A stretch of DNA of 37,571 bases, taken from the NCBI GenBank assembly GCA_902790905.1, contig CADATO010000033.1:1-37571 (forward strand), given 5' to 3'. This document shows, piece by piece, positions 7,121 to 15,298 of this stretch. The position numbers and the translations under genes are program-made. Position 1 is the stretch's first letter; each line of letters begins with the position of its first letter. This DNA is from an uncultured Eubacteriales bacterium (lineage in GTDB: Bacteria > Bacillota > Clostridia > Peptostreptococcales > Anaerovoracaceae). Under the pieces are notes generated by a model. The model ran no database searches. It saw only the letters and a program-made list of their open reading frames with translations, and was not told the origin of the DNA.

Positions 7121-7909
7121 GTGAGATTTGCCAGAAAGACGCTCGGGATCCCATATGCCGTGTTCCTGCTGCTCTTTGTAGCAGCGCCTCTTCTGGTGCT
7201 CTTTTACTACGCCTTCACGAACGGGGAGGGGCAGTTCACCTTTGCCAATCTGACCGGGTTCTTCACCGATCCGAACACGCTCGGCACGCTGTTTTACAGC
7301 CTGCTGATGGCGGCGGTCACGACGGTGGTGTGCCTGCTCATCGCCTATCCGGTCGCCTACGTCCTCGCGACGAGCCAGCTCCGGAACAAAGCGGTCATCG
7401 TCATGCTTTTCGTGCTGCCGATGTGGATCAACTTCTCGCTGCGCATCACGGCGCTCAAGGAGATCCTGACGCTGCTCGAGGGCAACCTCGCGTTCCATCC
7501 GTTCCTGAACTCTGTCATCGGCATGACCTACGACTTCCTGCCGTTCATGATCCTGCCGCTGTACAATACGATCGTCAAGCTGGACGGCTCGCTCATCGAG
7601 GCGGCAAGAGACCTCGGCGCGGACAGCCGCTCGGCGTTCCTGCATGTGACATTGCCGCTGTCGGTGCCCGGCATCGTGAGCGGCGTGTCCATGGTCTTCC
7701 TGCCCGCGATGACGAACTACGTCGTCCTCGACATGCTGTACAACAGCACGTACATCATGGGCAGCCTGATCGGCAGCTACTTCTCGGCCTACAACTGGCA
7801 CGGCGGATCGATGATCGCGCTGGTGCTGCTGGGCATCATGTGCATCTTTGCGCTCGTCACTGACGGTGCGGAGGAAGAAGATGCGAGGATGGGAGGTGCG
7901 CTGCTGTGA
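7121..7909 (+). CDS. potB: Spermidine/putrescine ABC transporter permease PotB
   Basis: A 262-residue inner-membrane permease with about six hydrophobic segments. The cytoplasmic EAA loop (LIEAARDLGADSRSAFLHVTLP) docks onto PotA. The start is GTG at 7121, followed by the expected permease N-terminus; AAAGGA lies about 11 bases upstream. Its stop overlaps the GTG start of potC (GTGA), so the two permeases are co-translated. Length is normal for the family. Confidence 0.9.
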   Translation: MRFARKTLGIPYAVFLLLFVAAPLLVLFYYAFTNGEGQFTFANLTGFFTDPNTLGTLFYSLLMAAVTTVVCLLIAYPVAYVLATSQLRNKAVIVMLFVLPMWINFSLRITALKEILTLLEGNLAFHPFLNSVIGMTYDFLPFMILPLYNTIVKLDGSLIEAARDLGADSRSAFLHVTLPLSVPGIVSGVSMVFLPAMTNYVVLDMLYNSTYIMGSLIGSYFSAYNWHGGSMIALVLLGIMCIFALVTDGAEEEDARMGGALL

Positions 7910-8721
7910 CCATGAGAAAGAGCATTGTACGTCCTCTGATCCTGCTGGCGGCGCTGGTGTTCATGTATGCGCCGATCCTGATCCTGGCACTCTACAGCTT
8001 TACGGACGCGACCCAGATCGGGGCAATCCGCGGCTTTACCATGAAGAACTACGTGACGCTGTTCACGACCGAAGAACTGCGCAATATGATCATCGGCACG
8101 GTGCTGCTGGCACTGGCGGCGGCGTTCATCGCGACGATCCTCGGGACGCTCGGCGCCATCGGGGCGTTTTATTCGAAGAAACGCTCTGCCTCCGCGATCG
8201 CAACAATGAACCGCATCCCGGTCATCAATGCGGACGTCGTCACGGGCTTTTCGCTCTGCATCCTGCTGGTCGTCGTCTTCGGCGTGAGCAAGGATACGTA
8301 TATCCCGCTGCTCATCGGGCACGTGGTGCTGTGCGCGCCGTTTGTCTATCTGTCCGTCATGCCAAAGCTCAAGCAGATGGATCCTTCGCTCTATGAGGCG
8401 GCGCTGGACCTCGGTGCGACGCCTGCAGCGGCGCTCTTCAAGATTATCCTGCCGCAGATCTTCTCCGGTGTGGTCTCCGGCTTTGCGCTGGCCATCACGC
8501 TCTCGCTGGATGACTATTTCATCGCGACCTATACCAAGCCGGCGATGTTCGATACCATCAGCACCTACGTCGTGAATGCGACGAAGGGTGCGCAGACCGA
8601 TATCAAGACGGCGCTGTGGGCACTTTCCACGGTGATCTTTGTGATCGTCATCCTGATCGTCGTCGGGATGAATGTGCGCGCTGCGCGTGCAGCTGCAAAC
8701 GACCGGAAAGGAGGACGCTAA
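7906..8721 (+). CDS. potC: Spermidine/putrescine ABC transporter permease PotC
   Basis: A 271-residue permease with about six membrane segments and an EAA loop (LYEAALDLGATPAAALFKIILP). The GTG at 7906 has GGGAGGTG 8 bases upstream and overlaps the potB stop by four bases; an ATG at 7912 is the only other nearby choice. It pairs with PotB to form the membrane channel. The stop at 8721 is one base before potD. Confidence 0.9.
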   Translation: MTMRKSIVRPLILLAALVFMYAPILILALYSFTDATQIGAIRGFTMKNYVTLFTTEELRNMIIGTVLLALAAAFIATILGTLGAIGAFYSKKRSASAIATMNRIPVINADVVTGFSLCILLVVVFGVSKDTYIPLLIGHVVLCAPFVYLSVMPKLKQMDPSLYEAALDLGATPAAALFKIILPQIFSGVVSGFALAITLSLDDYFIATYTKPAMFDTISTYVVNATKGAQTDIKTALWALSTVIFVIVILIVVGMNVRAARAAANDRKGGR

Positions 8722-8722
8722 G

Positions 8723-10225
8723 ATGTATAGAAACCGCATTCTCGTCGCTGTCCTGGCTGTTCTGGTCGCGGTGTGTTCGCTTCTGACGGCCCTGCCGCAG
8801 CAGGCCTATGCCGCGGAAGACACCATCGTCCTGCGCGTGAGCAACTGGGAGGAATACATCGACCTTGGCGACTGGGATGAAGAGGAGACGATCGACCTGC
8901 CAAGCGGGGACATCATCGGCGAGGCATCGATGATCCACGACTTTGAAGACTGGTACTACGAGACCTACGGCAAGCGCGTCAGGGTCGAGTACTCCACCTT
9001 CGGCACGAACGAAGATCTCTATAATATGCTGACACTGGGCGATGAGTTTGACCTCGTCTGTCCGTCCGAGTATATGATCATGAAGCTGATGGCGGAGGAC
9101 ATGGTCCAGCCGCTGTCGGACGAATTCTTTGATACGGACAACGAGCTGAACTACTACAGCCGGGGCGTTTCCCCGTACATCCGCAACATCTTCGAGACGC
9201 ACACGATCAACGGCATGCCCTGGTCGGACTATGCGGCGGGGTACATGTGGGGCGTGACGGGCTTTGTCTACAACCCGGAGGTGGTCTCCCGCGAGGATGC
9301 CTCCACGTTCCATCTGCTCGAAAACCGTGACTACGCGCGGCAGATCACCGTTAAGGACAACGTGCGCGACACCTACTTTGCGGCGGTCGGCGCGCTGAAG
9401 TCCGACCTTCTGACCTCGGAGGAGTTCCGCAATGATCCGGACTATCTGCAGCGCCTCGAGGAGGAGATGAACGACATCTCGCCGGAGATGATCAGCGCGG
9501 TGCAGGACTATCTGCAGAACAACATCGACAACTTCTACTCGTTTGAGACGGACCTCGGCAAGTCGGATCTGATCACCGGCAAGGTCGTGGCCAACTACCA
9601 GTGGTCCGGCGACGGCGTGTACACGCTGGACCAGGCGGAGATCGACGGGCTCTATCTGGAGTATGCGGTGCCTGAAGAGGTGACCAACATCTACTTTGAC
9701 GGCTGGGTCATGCTGAAGAACGGCATCGACGGCGATCCGGAGAAGCAGCAGGCGGCTGAGGCGTTCATCAACTTCCTGTCCCGCCCGGACAACGTCGTCC
9801 GCAACATGTATTATATCGGCTACACGTCCGTCATCGCAGGCGGCGACGACAGCCGCATCTACGAGTATGCGGACTGGTGCTACGGCGCGGAAGACGATGA
9901 AGAGGAGACGGCAGAGTATCCGGTCGGCTACTTCTTCAGCGGCGACAGCGAAGACGAGGACTACATGCTGACGGTGCCGGCGGATCAGGTCAACCGGCAG
10001 ATGAGCGCGGCGTATCCGCCCGCGGATGTCATCGGCAGGGCCTCGATCATGACGTATTTTGACGCGGAGCAGAACGAACTCATCAACCAGATGTGGGTTC
10101 GCATCCGCTGTTATAACATCAACAATGTGCCGGCGTGGGGCTGGATCCTGCTGGCGGTCTGTGCGGCCGGGTTTGCAGCATTCCTCGTGATCCGCAAACG
10201 GCGCAGGGAAAGGGCCTGGCAATAA
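8723..10225 (+). CDS. potD: Polyamine-binding protein PotD with C-terminal membrane anchor
   Basis: The extracellular polyamine receptor of the importer. Start 8723 has AAAGGAGG 8 bases upstream. Residues 1-30 are a Sec signal ending AYA|AED, with no lipobox Cys, so it is not a lipoprotein. The solute-binding fold follows (RVSNWEEYID; EYSTFGTNEDLYNML; FDLVCPSEYMIMKLM; WGVTGFVYNP). The protein is 500 residues, longer than the usual 350. The extra length includes an acidic stretch (AEDDEEETAEYP) and ends with a hydrophobic segment (about 472-490) followed by RKRRRER, a stop-transfer anchor. It is therefore probably tethered to the membrane at its C-terminus. Its stop overlaps the HutD start (TAATG). 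Confidence 0.9.
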   Translation: MYRNRILVAVLAVLVAVCSLLTALPQQAYAAEDTIVLRVSNWEEYIDLGDWDEEETIDLPSGDIIGEASMIHDFEDWYYETYGKRVRVEYSTFGTNEDLYNMLTLGDEFDLVCPSEYMIMKLMAEDMVQPLSDEFFDTDNELNYYSRGVSPYIRNIFETHTINGMPWSDYAAGYMWGVTGFVYNPEVVSREDASTFHLLENRDYARQITVKDNVRDTYFAAVGALKSDLLTSEEFRNDPDYLQRLEEEMNDISPEMISAVQDYLQNNIDNFYSFETDLGKSDLITGKVVANYQWSGDGVYTLDQAEIDGLYLEYAVPEEVTNIYFDGWVMLKNGIDGDPEKQQAAEAFINFLSRPDNVVRNMYYIGYTSVIAGGDDSRIYEYADWCYGAEDDEEETAEYPVGYFFSGDSEDEDYMLTVPADQVNRQMSAAYPPADVIGRASIMTYFDAEQNELINQMWVRIRCYNINNVPAWGWILLAVCAAGFAAFLVIRKRRRERAWQ

Positions 10226-10854
10226 TGAAACACAAAGTGATCCATGCGGCGGATGTGATCCGCAAAAGGTGGTCCGGCGGGATTTCCTCGCAGTACTTCA
10301 TTTTCCCGGAAGGCGCGGACAGAAGCACCGGGGAGTACGCGTTCATCGTCACCTCCGCGACAGTTGAACTGGAAGAATCGACGTTCAGCGATTACACGGG
10401 CTTTGACCGCGTCATCATGTCCCTCACCGGGGCATACGATCTGATCCACAATGATCAGGAATCGCACCATCTGCAGCCCTTCGAACCGCATGCGTTCACC
10501 GGCGAAGAGAAGACGGTGTCGAAAGGCGTTTACACGGACTGCAACCTGATCATGAAGCGCGGCCGGTGCACAGGGGAGATGTCCTCCGTACTGCTGGCGC
10601 CCGGGAGCAGTTTCTGCGGGCCGCAGGGACATACTGCCGGCAGGCGGGTCATCTGGACACTGCTCTGCTGTGCGGGCACGTTCGCGTTCTCAGAAGGCGG
10701 CAACGGACAAAGCAGCACGGAGAACGGCGTGCAGGAAACCATCCGGGCCGGCGAGATGCTGGTCCTCGAAGATGCGGCAGGCGGTACATCCTGGCGGTGC
10801 GAAAACCGCAGCGGGGAAGACTGCCGGATCGTTCTCTGCCGCGTGCAGTTGTAG
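10225..10854 (+). CDS. HutD/Ves family cupin
   Basis: A 209-residue cytosolic protein of the HutD/Ves cupin family. Matching features are RKRWSGGISSQYFIFPEG near the N-terminus, then ATVELEESTFSDYTGFDRVIMSLTGAYDL and QPFEPHAFTGEE. The family occurs with histidine-utilisation genes and as the stress protein Ves; its biochemical role is unsettled. Here its ATG overlaps the potD stop (TAATG), so it is translated with the polyamine importer. A link to polyamine or amine metabolism is inferred from that coupling alone. It is Cys-rich in its C-terminal half. Confidence 0.75.
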   Translation: MKHKVIHAADVIRKRWSGGISSQYFIFPEGADRSTGEYAFIVTSATVELEESTFSDYTGFDRVIMSLTGAYDLIHNDQESHHLQPFEPHAFTGEEKTVSKGVYTDCNLIMKRGRCTGEMSSVLLAPGSSFCGPQGHTAGRRVIWTLLCCAGTFAFSEGGNGQSSTENGVQETIRAGEMLVLEDAAGGTSWRCENRSGEDCRIVLCRVQL

Positions 10855-10891
10855 AAACCTGTTTGTCCTATACCCAAAAAACACCTTCAGA

Positions 10892-10900
10892 TGGTATAAT
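10892..10900 (+). promoter_or_regulatory. Extended -10 promoter of metF
   Basis: TG-G-TATAAT (10892-10900) lies 23 bases before the metF ATG. No good -35 box is seen, which fits an extended -10 promoter. Confidence 0.55.
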
Positions 10901-10923
10901 AATCGCAGATGAGGTGAGAAGGT

Positions 10924-11847
10924 ATGAAGATCACGGAGATGTTCGGCGCAAAGGCACTGCTTTCCTTTGAAGTATTTCCGCCGCGTACTGAGCGGGGCAT
11001 GACGCGCCTGTGCGGGCCCGGCGGTGTGCTGGATCAGCTGTACGCACTCGATCCTGCCTATATCTCCTGTACTTACGGGGCGGGCGGCACGAATGTCGGC
11101 CGCAATCTTGACGTGCTCAAGGCCATCAAAGCCCCCGGCAGGACCATCCCGGTCACTCACTTCACGTGCATCGACGGCGGCAGGGAAGGCATCCGCGCTA
11201 CGCTGCAGCACTATCTCAACTGCGGCATCGATCACATGCTCGCCCTGCGCGGCGACATCCCGCTCGGGCAGGACGGAACGGGCGGTGATTTTGACTATGC
11301 CTACGAGCTCGTCAGTTTTGTCAGGGAGACCTTTGGCGATCAGTTCACCATCGCGGTCAGCGGCATGCCGGAAGGGCATCTGGACTGTCGGGATCTGGAC
11401 CTTGACATCGAATTTCTCAAACAGAAACAGGATGCAGGTGCGGACTTCATCATGACGCAGCTGTGCTGGGATATGGAGCAGTTCCGCCACTGGCTCTACG
11501 CGATCCGCGAAGCGGGCATCACCATCCCGGTCGATGTCGGTGTCATGCCGATCCTCGATCCGGCGGCGACGGTCAACATGGCCCTGTCCCGCAACGGGTG
11601 CTCGATCCCCCGCGACCTGGCGGAGATCATCTCCCGCAACTGGATCTTCCCGAATGTCTTCGCACCGAACGAACCGGAAGATGTCATCGAAGAGAAGAAG
11701 ATGGCATTCCGCGAGGAAGGCATCGCCTATACCATCCGGCAGATCGAACAGTACAAGGCGATGGGTGTAGACGGGATTCATCTGTACGCGCTCAACCGCT
11801 ACGATGCTGTCGCGCAGATCGCCACGGAGTCCGGACTGGCCGGCTGA
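10924..11847 (+). CDS. metF: Methylenetetrahydrofolate reductase
   Basis: A 307-residue flavoenzyme of the MTHFR family that interconverts 5,10-methylene- and 5-methyl-tetrahydrofolate for methionine synthesis or the Wood-Ljungdahl methyl branch. Visible family features are FEVFPPRTE with catalytic-type Glu16, YGAGGT, ALRGDIP, and the late GVDGIHLYALNR that ends many MetF proteins. Length is normal. AGAAGG lies just before the ATG. It is monocistronic here, with its own -10 box, and no zinc-finger or MetV partner is next to it, so its electron donor cannot be read from context. Confidence 0.92.
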   Translation: MKITEMFGAKALLSFEVFPPRTERGMTRLCGPGGVLDQLYALDPAYISCTYGAGGTNVGRNLDVLKAIKAPGRTIPVTHFTCIDGGREGIRATLQHYLNCGIDHMLALRGDIPLGQDGTGGDFDYAYELVSFVRETFGDQFTIAVSGMPEGHLDCRDLDLDIEFLKQKQDAGADFIMTQLCWDMEQFRHWLYAIREAGITIPVDVGVMPILDPAATVNMALSRNGCSIPRDLAEIISRNWIFPNVFAPNEPEDVIEEKKMAFREEGIAYTIRQIEQYKAMGVDGIHLYALNRYDAVAQIATESGLAG

Positions 11848-11950
11848 ACGGCTGCGGTATGACAGATCCTGATACTCCGCTTTATAAATCGTGCAGACCG
11901 TGGACGTCAATCTGACGCTGCTGGAGCATTACAGAAGCAGGAGCGGCAAA

Positions 11951-11975
11951 TAAAAAAGCGCCGGGCAGGCGCTTT
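11951..11975 (-). terminator. Terminator of the cbiMQO operon
   Basis: AAAGCGCC (11955-11962) pairs with GGCGCTTT (11968-11975); on the minus strand the stem is followed by TTTTTTATTT. The stem overlaps the last base of the cbiO stop codon. The rest of 11848-11950, after metF, shows no gene. Confidence 0.8.
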
Positions 11976-12639
11976 ACCGGAATGTATGCTCTTTGGTCAT
12001 GTAAATGGTCTCATCGGCGATCTCGCTGATGAGATCTTTATTATGCGTCGCTACGATGAGCAGGCGGTCCGGCGTCTTGAGACCGCGGATGAAATCCGTG
12101 ACCCACTGCTGACCGTCTTCGTCGAGGCCGTTGAGCGGCTCGTCCATGATGAGCGCAGGGGGATCCATCGCGAGGATCGCAGCCAGGGCGGTCCTCTTTT
12201 TTTCGCCGCCACTCAGGGTGAACGGGGAGCGCTTTCTGAGCGATTCCAGACCGAGCAGCGAAATGTACTTCTCGACGCGCGCCACAACCTCCTCGTCAGA
12301 AAGCCCCATCTGGTACAGCCCGAAGGCGATCTCCTCCTCAACGCTGCGGGTGAAGAGCTGGACTTCGGTGTTCTGCATGATGTAGCCGATCCGGCGGTGC
12401 AGGGAGGCAGCAAATGCTTTGTCGCGCATCTTTTTTTCGGTCACGTCGACGCCGTCCAGCAGATAGCTGCCGGCGGACGCAAAGGAGAGCCCGTTGAGGA
12501 TGCGGAAAAGGGTCGACTTGCCGCAGCCGTTCGGGCCGCTGAGGCAGTAGCATTTGCCGGCCTCGAAATGGTATGTGATATCCGAGAGGGCGGGATTGCC
12601 GTCCGGGTATTGATAGCTGAGATGTTCAAGTTGGATCAT
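11974..12639 (-). CDS. cbiO: ECF-type cobalt/nickel transporter ATPase CbiO
   Basis: A 221-residue ATPase of an energy-coupling-factor transporter. Walker A GPNGCGKST (35-43), signature TLSGGEKKR, Walker B ALIMDEP and switch His in VATHNKD are intact. It powers uptake with CbiQ and CbiM encoded just upstream on the same strand. AAAGGAA precedes the ATG at 12639, and 49 bases separate it from cbiQ. It is shorter than most CbiO (about 270 residues) because the C-terminal extension is missing. The metal could be Ni2+ or Co2+. Confidence 0.88.
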   Translation of the reverse strand: MIQLEHLSYQYPDGNPALSDITYHFEAGKCYCLSGPNGCGKSTLFRILNGLSFASAGSYLLDGVDVTEKKMRDKAFAASLHRRIGYIMQNTEVQLFTRSVEEEIAFGLYQMGLSDEEVVARVEKYISLLGLESLRKRSPFTLSGGEKKRTALAAILAMDPPALIMDEPLNGLDEDGQQWVTDFIRGLKTPDRLLIVATHNKDLISEIADETIYMTKEHTFR

Positions 12640-12688
12640 AACGGTTCCTTTGTTTTAGCCGAAGGAGTTTTGCGACAGGCGCTGCAAC

Positions 12689-13441
12689 TTATAGTGCCGC
12701 CTGGCAGTAAATGAACGCGGCGATTGCGAGCGGGATCAGCAGCGCATACACAGCATCCTGCCACCCGAAGCGGTGCTTTTCGTAGCTGCGGTAGACGCCG
12801 TCGTAGCCCCGGCATTCCATGGCTTCGTAGGTCTGCGTGGCCATGCGCTGGGACACGAGGAACGTCGTGCCGAGCACACCGCCTGCGGTCATGTATCTGG
12901 CGCGGTCGCGCTTTCTGCCTTTCAGTATATCAAATGTGCGCAGGGAGATGGCTTCGAGCATTGCATCTGCCAACCGCCCCAGCAGCACGAGGAATCGCAT
13001 CGTCATATCAAGGGTCATCGTGAAGATGCCCGGGATGTGCAGCGAACGGAACGCGCCGGTCACGTCCTTCCAGTCCATCTCTTCGTTGGCGAGCAGCAGA
13101 AGCAGCACGGAGCAGGTGACCTTCATCGTGACGGTCAGCATCGTGCGCGGGTGCCCGAGGAAGACGGACGGGAGCATGATCAGAAGGGTGAAGAGGACCG
13201 GCAGCGCAAGCCGGCCGAGCACACCGGCGATCCGCTGCGGCGGCAGGAAAGCCAGCCGGATCAGCTCTGCCGCCAGAATGCCGACGACAAAGACCGCATT
13301 GCGGGACAGCGCACACAAAAGAATGCAGAGCAAAACCACGGACAGCCGGAGCGCCGGCAGGATCCGTGGCAGTTTTGAGTCAGTTCTTTTTGTATCGCTT
13401 TCCAGTATGCGGCCTAAAAGCCGCATCAGCGTGCGGTCCAC
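12689..13441 (-). CDS. cbiQ: ECF-type cobalt/nickel transporter T component CbiQ
   Basis: A 250-residue membrane protein with several hydrophobic segments. It carries the two short cytosolic coupling motifs of T components around EAISLRTFD and AMECRGYDG, where conserved Ala-Arg-Gly-type residues contact the ATPase. The start is GTG at 13441 with AAAGGAG 6 bases upstream. It lies 11 bases after cbiM and forms the scaffold between CbiM and CbiO. Confidence 0.88.
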   Translation of the reverse strand: MDRTLMRLLGRILESDTKRTDSKLPRILPALRLSVVLLCILLCALSRNAVFVVGILAAELIRLAFLPPQRIAGVLGRLALPVLFTLLIMLPSVFLGHPRTMLTVTMKVTCSVLLLLLANEEMDWKDVTGAFRSLHIPGIFTMTLDMTMRFLVLLGRLADAMLEAISLRTFDILKGRKRDRARYMTAGGVLGTTFLVSQRMATQTYEAMECRGYDGVYRSYEKHRFGWQDAVYALLIPLAIAAFIYCQAAL

Positions 13442-13452
13442 GCGTTCTCCTT

Positions 13453-14445
13453 TCAGGCAGCGGAGCCGCCTTTCTTAAGCAGGCTCACCAGTTTGAACAG
13501 AATGACCATGCAGGCGGCGCCGATGACGGCGGACAGGATGTAGCCGATCCACTCCGGCATGCCCGCGACCGAGTAGTCCGGGATGATCGCCTCAAACTGG
13601 AATCCGTCCAGCATCCCCTGCGGGGTATAGCCGATGCCGGTATCCGCGATCTCATCCGTGCCCCATTCGCCCCAGGCGGTGCCGGTGGCCAGAAGGCCGA
13701 GCGGAGTCGCCAGGATCAGGGCGCCGAGGAAGACCTTGAGCGGCATTGAGGTATGCGATTCCTTATGTGACAGCTGCATTTCGGGTGCCGCGGAGCGGAC
13801 AAAGGCCAGGATCGCGCAGGTGAAGATGACTTCCACCAGACCGAAGAGGGTGAGGTGCCCGATCATCATCGCCGGGATCGCCACGCCCAGACCGTACGGG
13901 CAGTACAGCGCATTGCCGGCCGCATCCGTGAAGAGCATCGGCTGGATGCCGAACTCGATGGCTGCGCACAGGGCCGCTGCGTTCAGCCCGCAGTACGAAC
14001 CGACGCCTGCCGCGATGAGGTCCCGTTTTTTCGTGGATTCTTCCGTGCCGAACTTCGGTGCGATCAGATGGGTGACCGCGTACCCGACGAAGGGGAGCAC
14101 GAACGCCATGTTGAAGCAGTTCGCCCCGAACGCGAGTATCCCGCCGTCGCCGAATATCAGGGCCTGCAGGAGCAAGGCCATACTGACCGCTATACAGGCC
14201 GCCCACGGGCCTAAGAGCAGCGCGATGAGTGTACCTCCTACCGCATGCCCTGTTGTCCCGCCCGGCAGCGGCACGTTGAACATCATGCCGAGGAACGAGA
14301 ACGATCCGCCGACACCCATCTTCGGGATCTTGTCCTTGGGCAGCGCATCTTTGACTTTCTTGATGGAGACAGCCCATACCGGCACCATCGCCGCCGTCAT
14401 GGCGATACAGGTCTCCGGGCTCAGATAATTGTCAGGGATATGCAT
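13453..14445 (-). CDS. cbiM: ECF-type cobalt/nickel substrate protein CbiM (NikMN-like)
   Basis: A 330-residue metal-binding membrane protein. The mature start MHIPDNYLSP is diagnostic: the His at position 2 and the free N-terminus take part in Co/Ni coordination in this family, which fixes the start at 14445. The core (MMFNVPLPGGTTGHAVGGTLIA; FGANCFNMAF) is CbiM/NikM. The C-terminal 100 residues (VFLGALILATPLG; IIPDYSVAGM; a last membrane helix) look like a fused CbiN/NikN-type PDGLE segment, so no separate cbiN is needed. The ribosome site is AGGAAAGGAATCGCC-ATG, which contains the genome repeat GGAATCGC. It is divergent from a nickel-sensor-like gene. Confidence 0.9.
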   Translation of the reverse strand: MHIPDNYLSPETCIAMTAAMVPVWAVSIKKVKDALPKDKIPKMGVGGSFSFLGMMFNVPLPGGTTGHAVGGTLIALLLGPWAACIAVSMALLLQALIFGDGGILAFGANCFNMAFVLPFVGYAVTHLIAPKFGTEESTKKRDLIAAGVGSYCGLNAAALCAAIEFGIQPMLFTDAAGNALYCPYGLGVAIPAMMIGHLTLFGLVEVIFTCAILAFVRSAAPEMQLSHKESHTSMPLKVFLGALILATPLGLLATGTAWGEWGTDEIADTGIGYTPQGMLDGFQFEAIIPDYSVAGMPEWIGYILSAVIGAACMVILFKLVSLLKKGGSAA

Positions 14446-14637
14446 GGCGATTCCTTTCCTGCAGACGTCGCAGATTTGCAACGCTGGTTTTTTATGATAA
14501 AGTATTAATGTATTTTCAGTATAGTGGAATCAGTTGCAGCGGCGGAAGCCCCGTAGGGGGTTGTTTCTCAAGGAATCGCCCTGTAAAATGCCTGTAGTAA
14601 ACGCAAATGCAGGCGTCATTTGCAGCAGGAACAGAAA

Positions 14638-15042
14638 ATGGATAAAGAAAAGAAGGAAGCCGCGGCGCACGGCCACACACACGATCACCCGCACACGCAT
14701 GAGCATGTTCATGCGGACGGCACGGTCCATACCCACGAACACAGCGGTGCGCATGCGCACGGCGCACATTCACATACCCATGATCCTGAGGAGATCCGCG
14801 CCATCGTCAACAGGCTGTCCCGCTCGATCGGGCATCTGGAGAAGGTCAAGCGCATGGTGGAGAACGGCGATGACTGTTCCGACGTGCTGATCCAGCTCTC
14901 GGCGGTCAGGGCCGCGCTCACCAGCACCGGCAGGCTGCTTCTCAAGGAACACCTGCAGCACTGCATCGTAGAGGCGCTCGATGAGAACGATACCGAAGCG
15001 ATGGAGAAAGTGAACAAGGCGATCGACCAGTTCATGAAGTGA
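14638..15042 (+). CDS. CsoR/InrS-family metal sensor with His-rich N-terminus
   Basis: A 134-residue repressor of the DUF156 family. Residues 11-48 contain 16 His in HxH repeats. The four-helix core starts near residue 51. Cys80, His105 and Cys109 have the exact spacing (+25, +4) of the CsoR metal ligands. His48 lies 32 residues before Cys80, the spacing of the extra His in the nickel sensor InrS. The start at 14638 has CAGGAA upstream; a TTG at 14620 is possible. It is divergent from cbiMQO over 192 bp, so it probably represses that Ni/Co uptake operon or senses excess metal. Nickel specificity is inferred from spacing. Confidence 0.85.
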   Translation: MDKEKKEAAAHGHTHDHPHTHEHVHADGTVHTHEHSGAHAHGAHSHTHDPEEIRAIVNRLSRSIGHLEKVKRMVENGDDCSDVLIQLSAVRAALTSTGRLLLKEHLQHCIVEALDENDTEAMEKVNKAIDQFMK

Positions 15043-15127
15043 TCGGCTTCACTGCGGTATGTAGTTGTGTCATGAAGTTGTCATACCGGCATCGCTGCAG
15101 ATTTATGCGATATCAAAACGGTTGCTG

Positions 15128-15156
15128 CACACATCCAGTCAGGATGTGTGTTTTTT
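15128..15156 (+). terminator. Terminator after the metal sensor
   Basis: A 9-bp perfect stem CACACATCC (15128-15136) with GGATGTGTG (15142-15150), a 5-base loop and six T. The remaining 140 bases before 15299 hold only a weak promoter candidate (TATACT near 15227). Confidence 0.9.
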
Positions 15157-15298
15157 ATCTGTAAAAAAGACGTTTGAGAACAAAAATATCGTGCATTTAC
15201 CAGCGCCGCATAATATACTATTTTGGGATAAGTTGGAGATAAAAGAAAAACTGTCCGGCGGAGGAGTGCCGGGGCTGATAACCAAGGAGAAAGGAAAA

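Noticed and set aside
5754..7154. Long open reading frames antisense to potA, potD, the GTPase, paaK, cls and others
   Set aside because: They mirror GC-rich genes, are rich in Arg, His, Asp and Val repeats, lack ribosome sites and match no family.
14516..14773. Minus-strand reading frames opposite the His-rich region
   Set aside because: They are the antisense of the CsoR-type gene's His codons, with no ribosome site.
15065..15298. N-terminal extension of the Na/Pi symporter
   Set aside because: It would translate through a strong terminator; the start at 15299 has a good ribosome site and a normal N-terminus.
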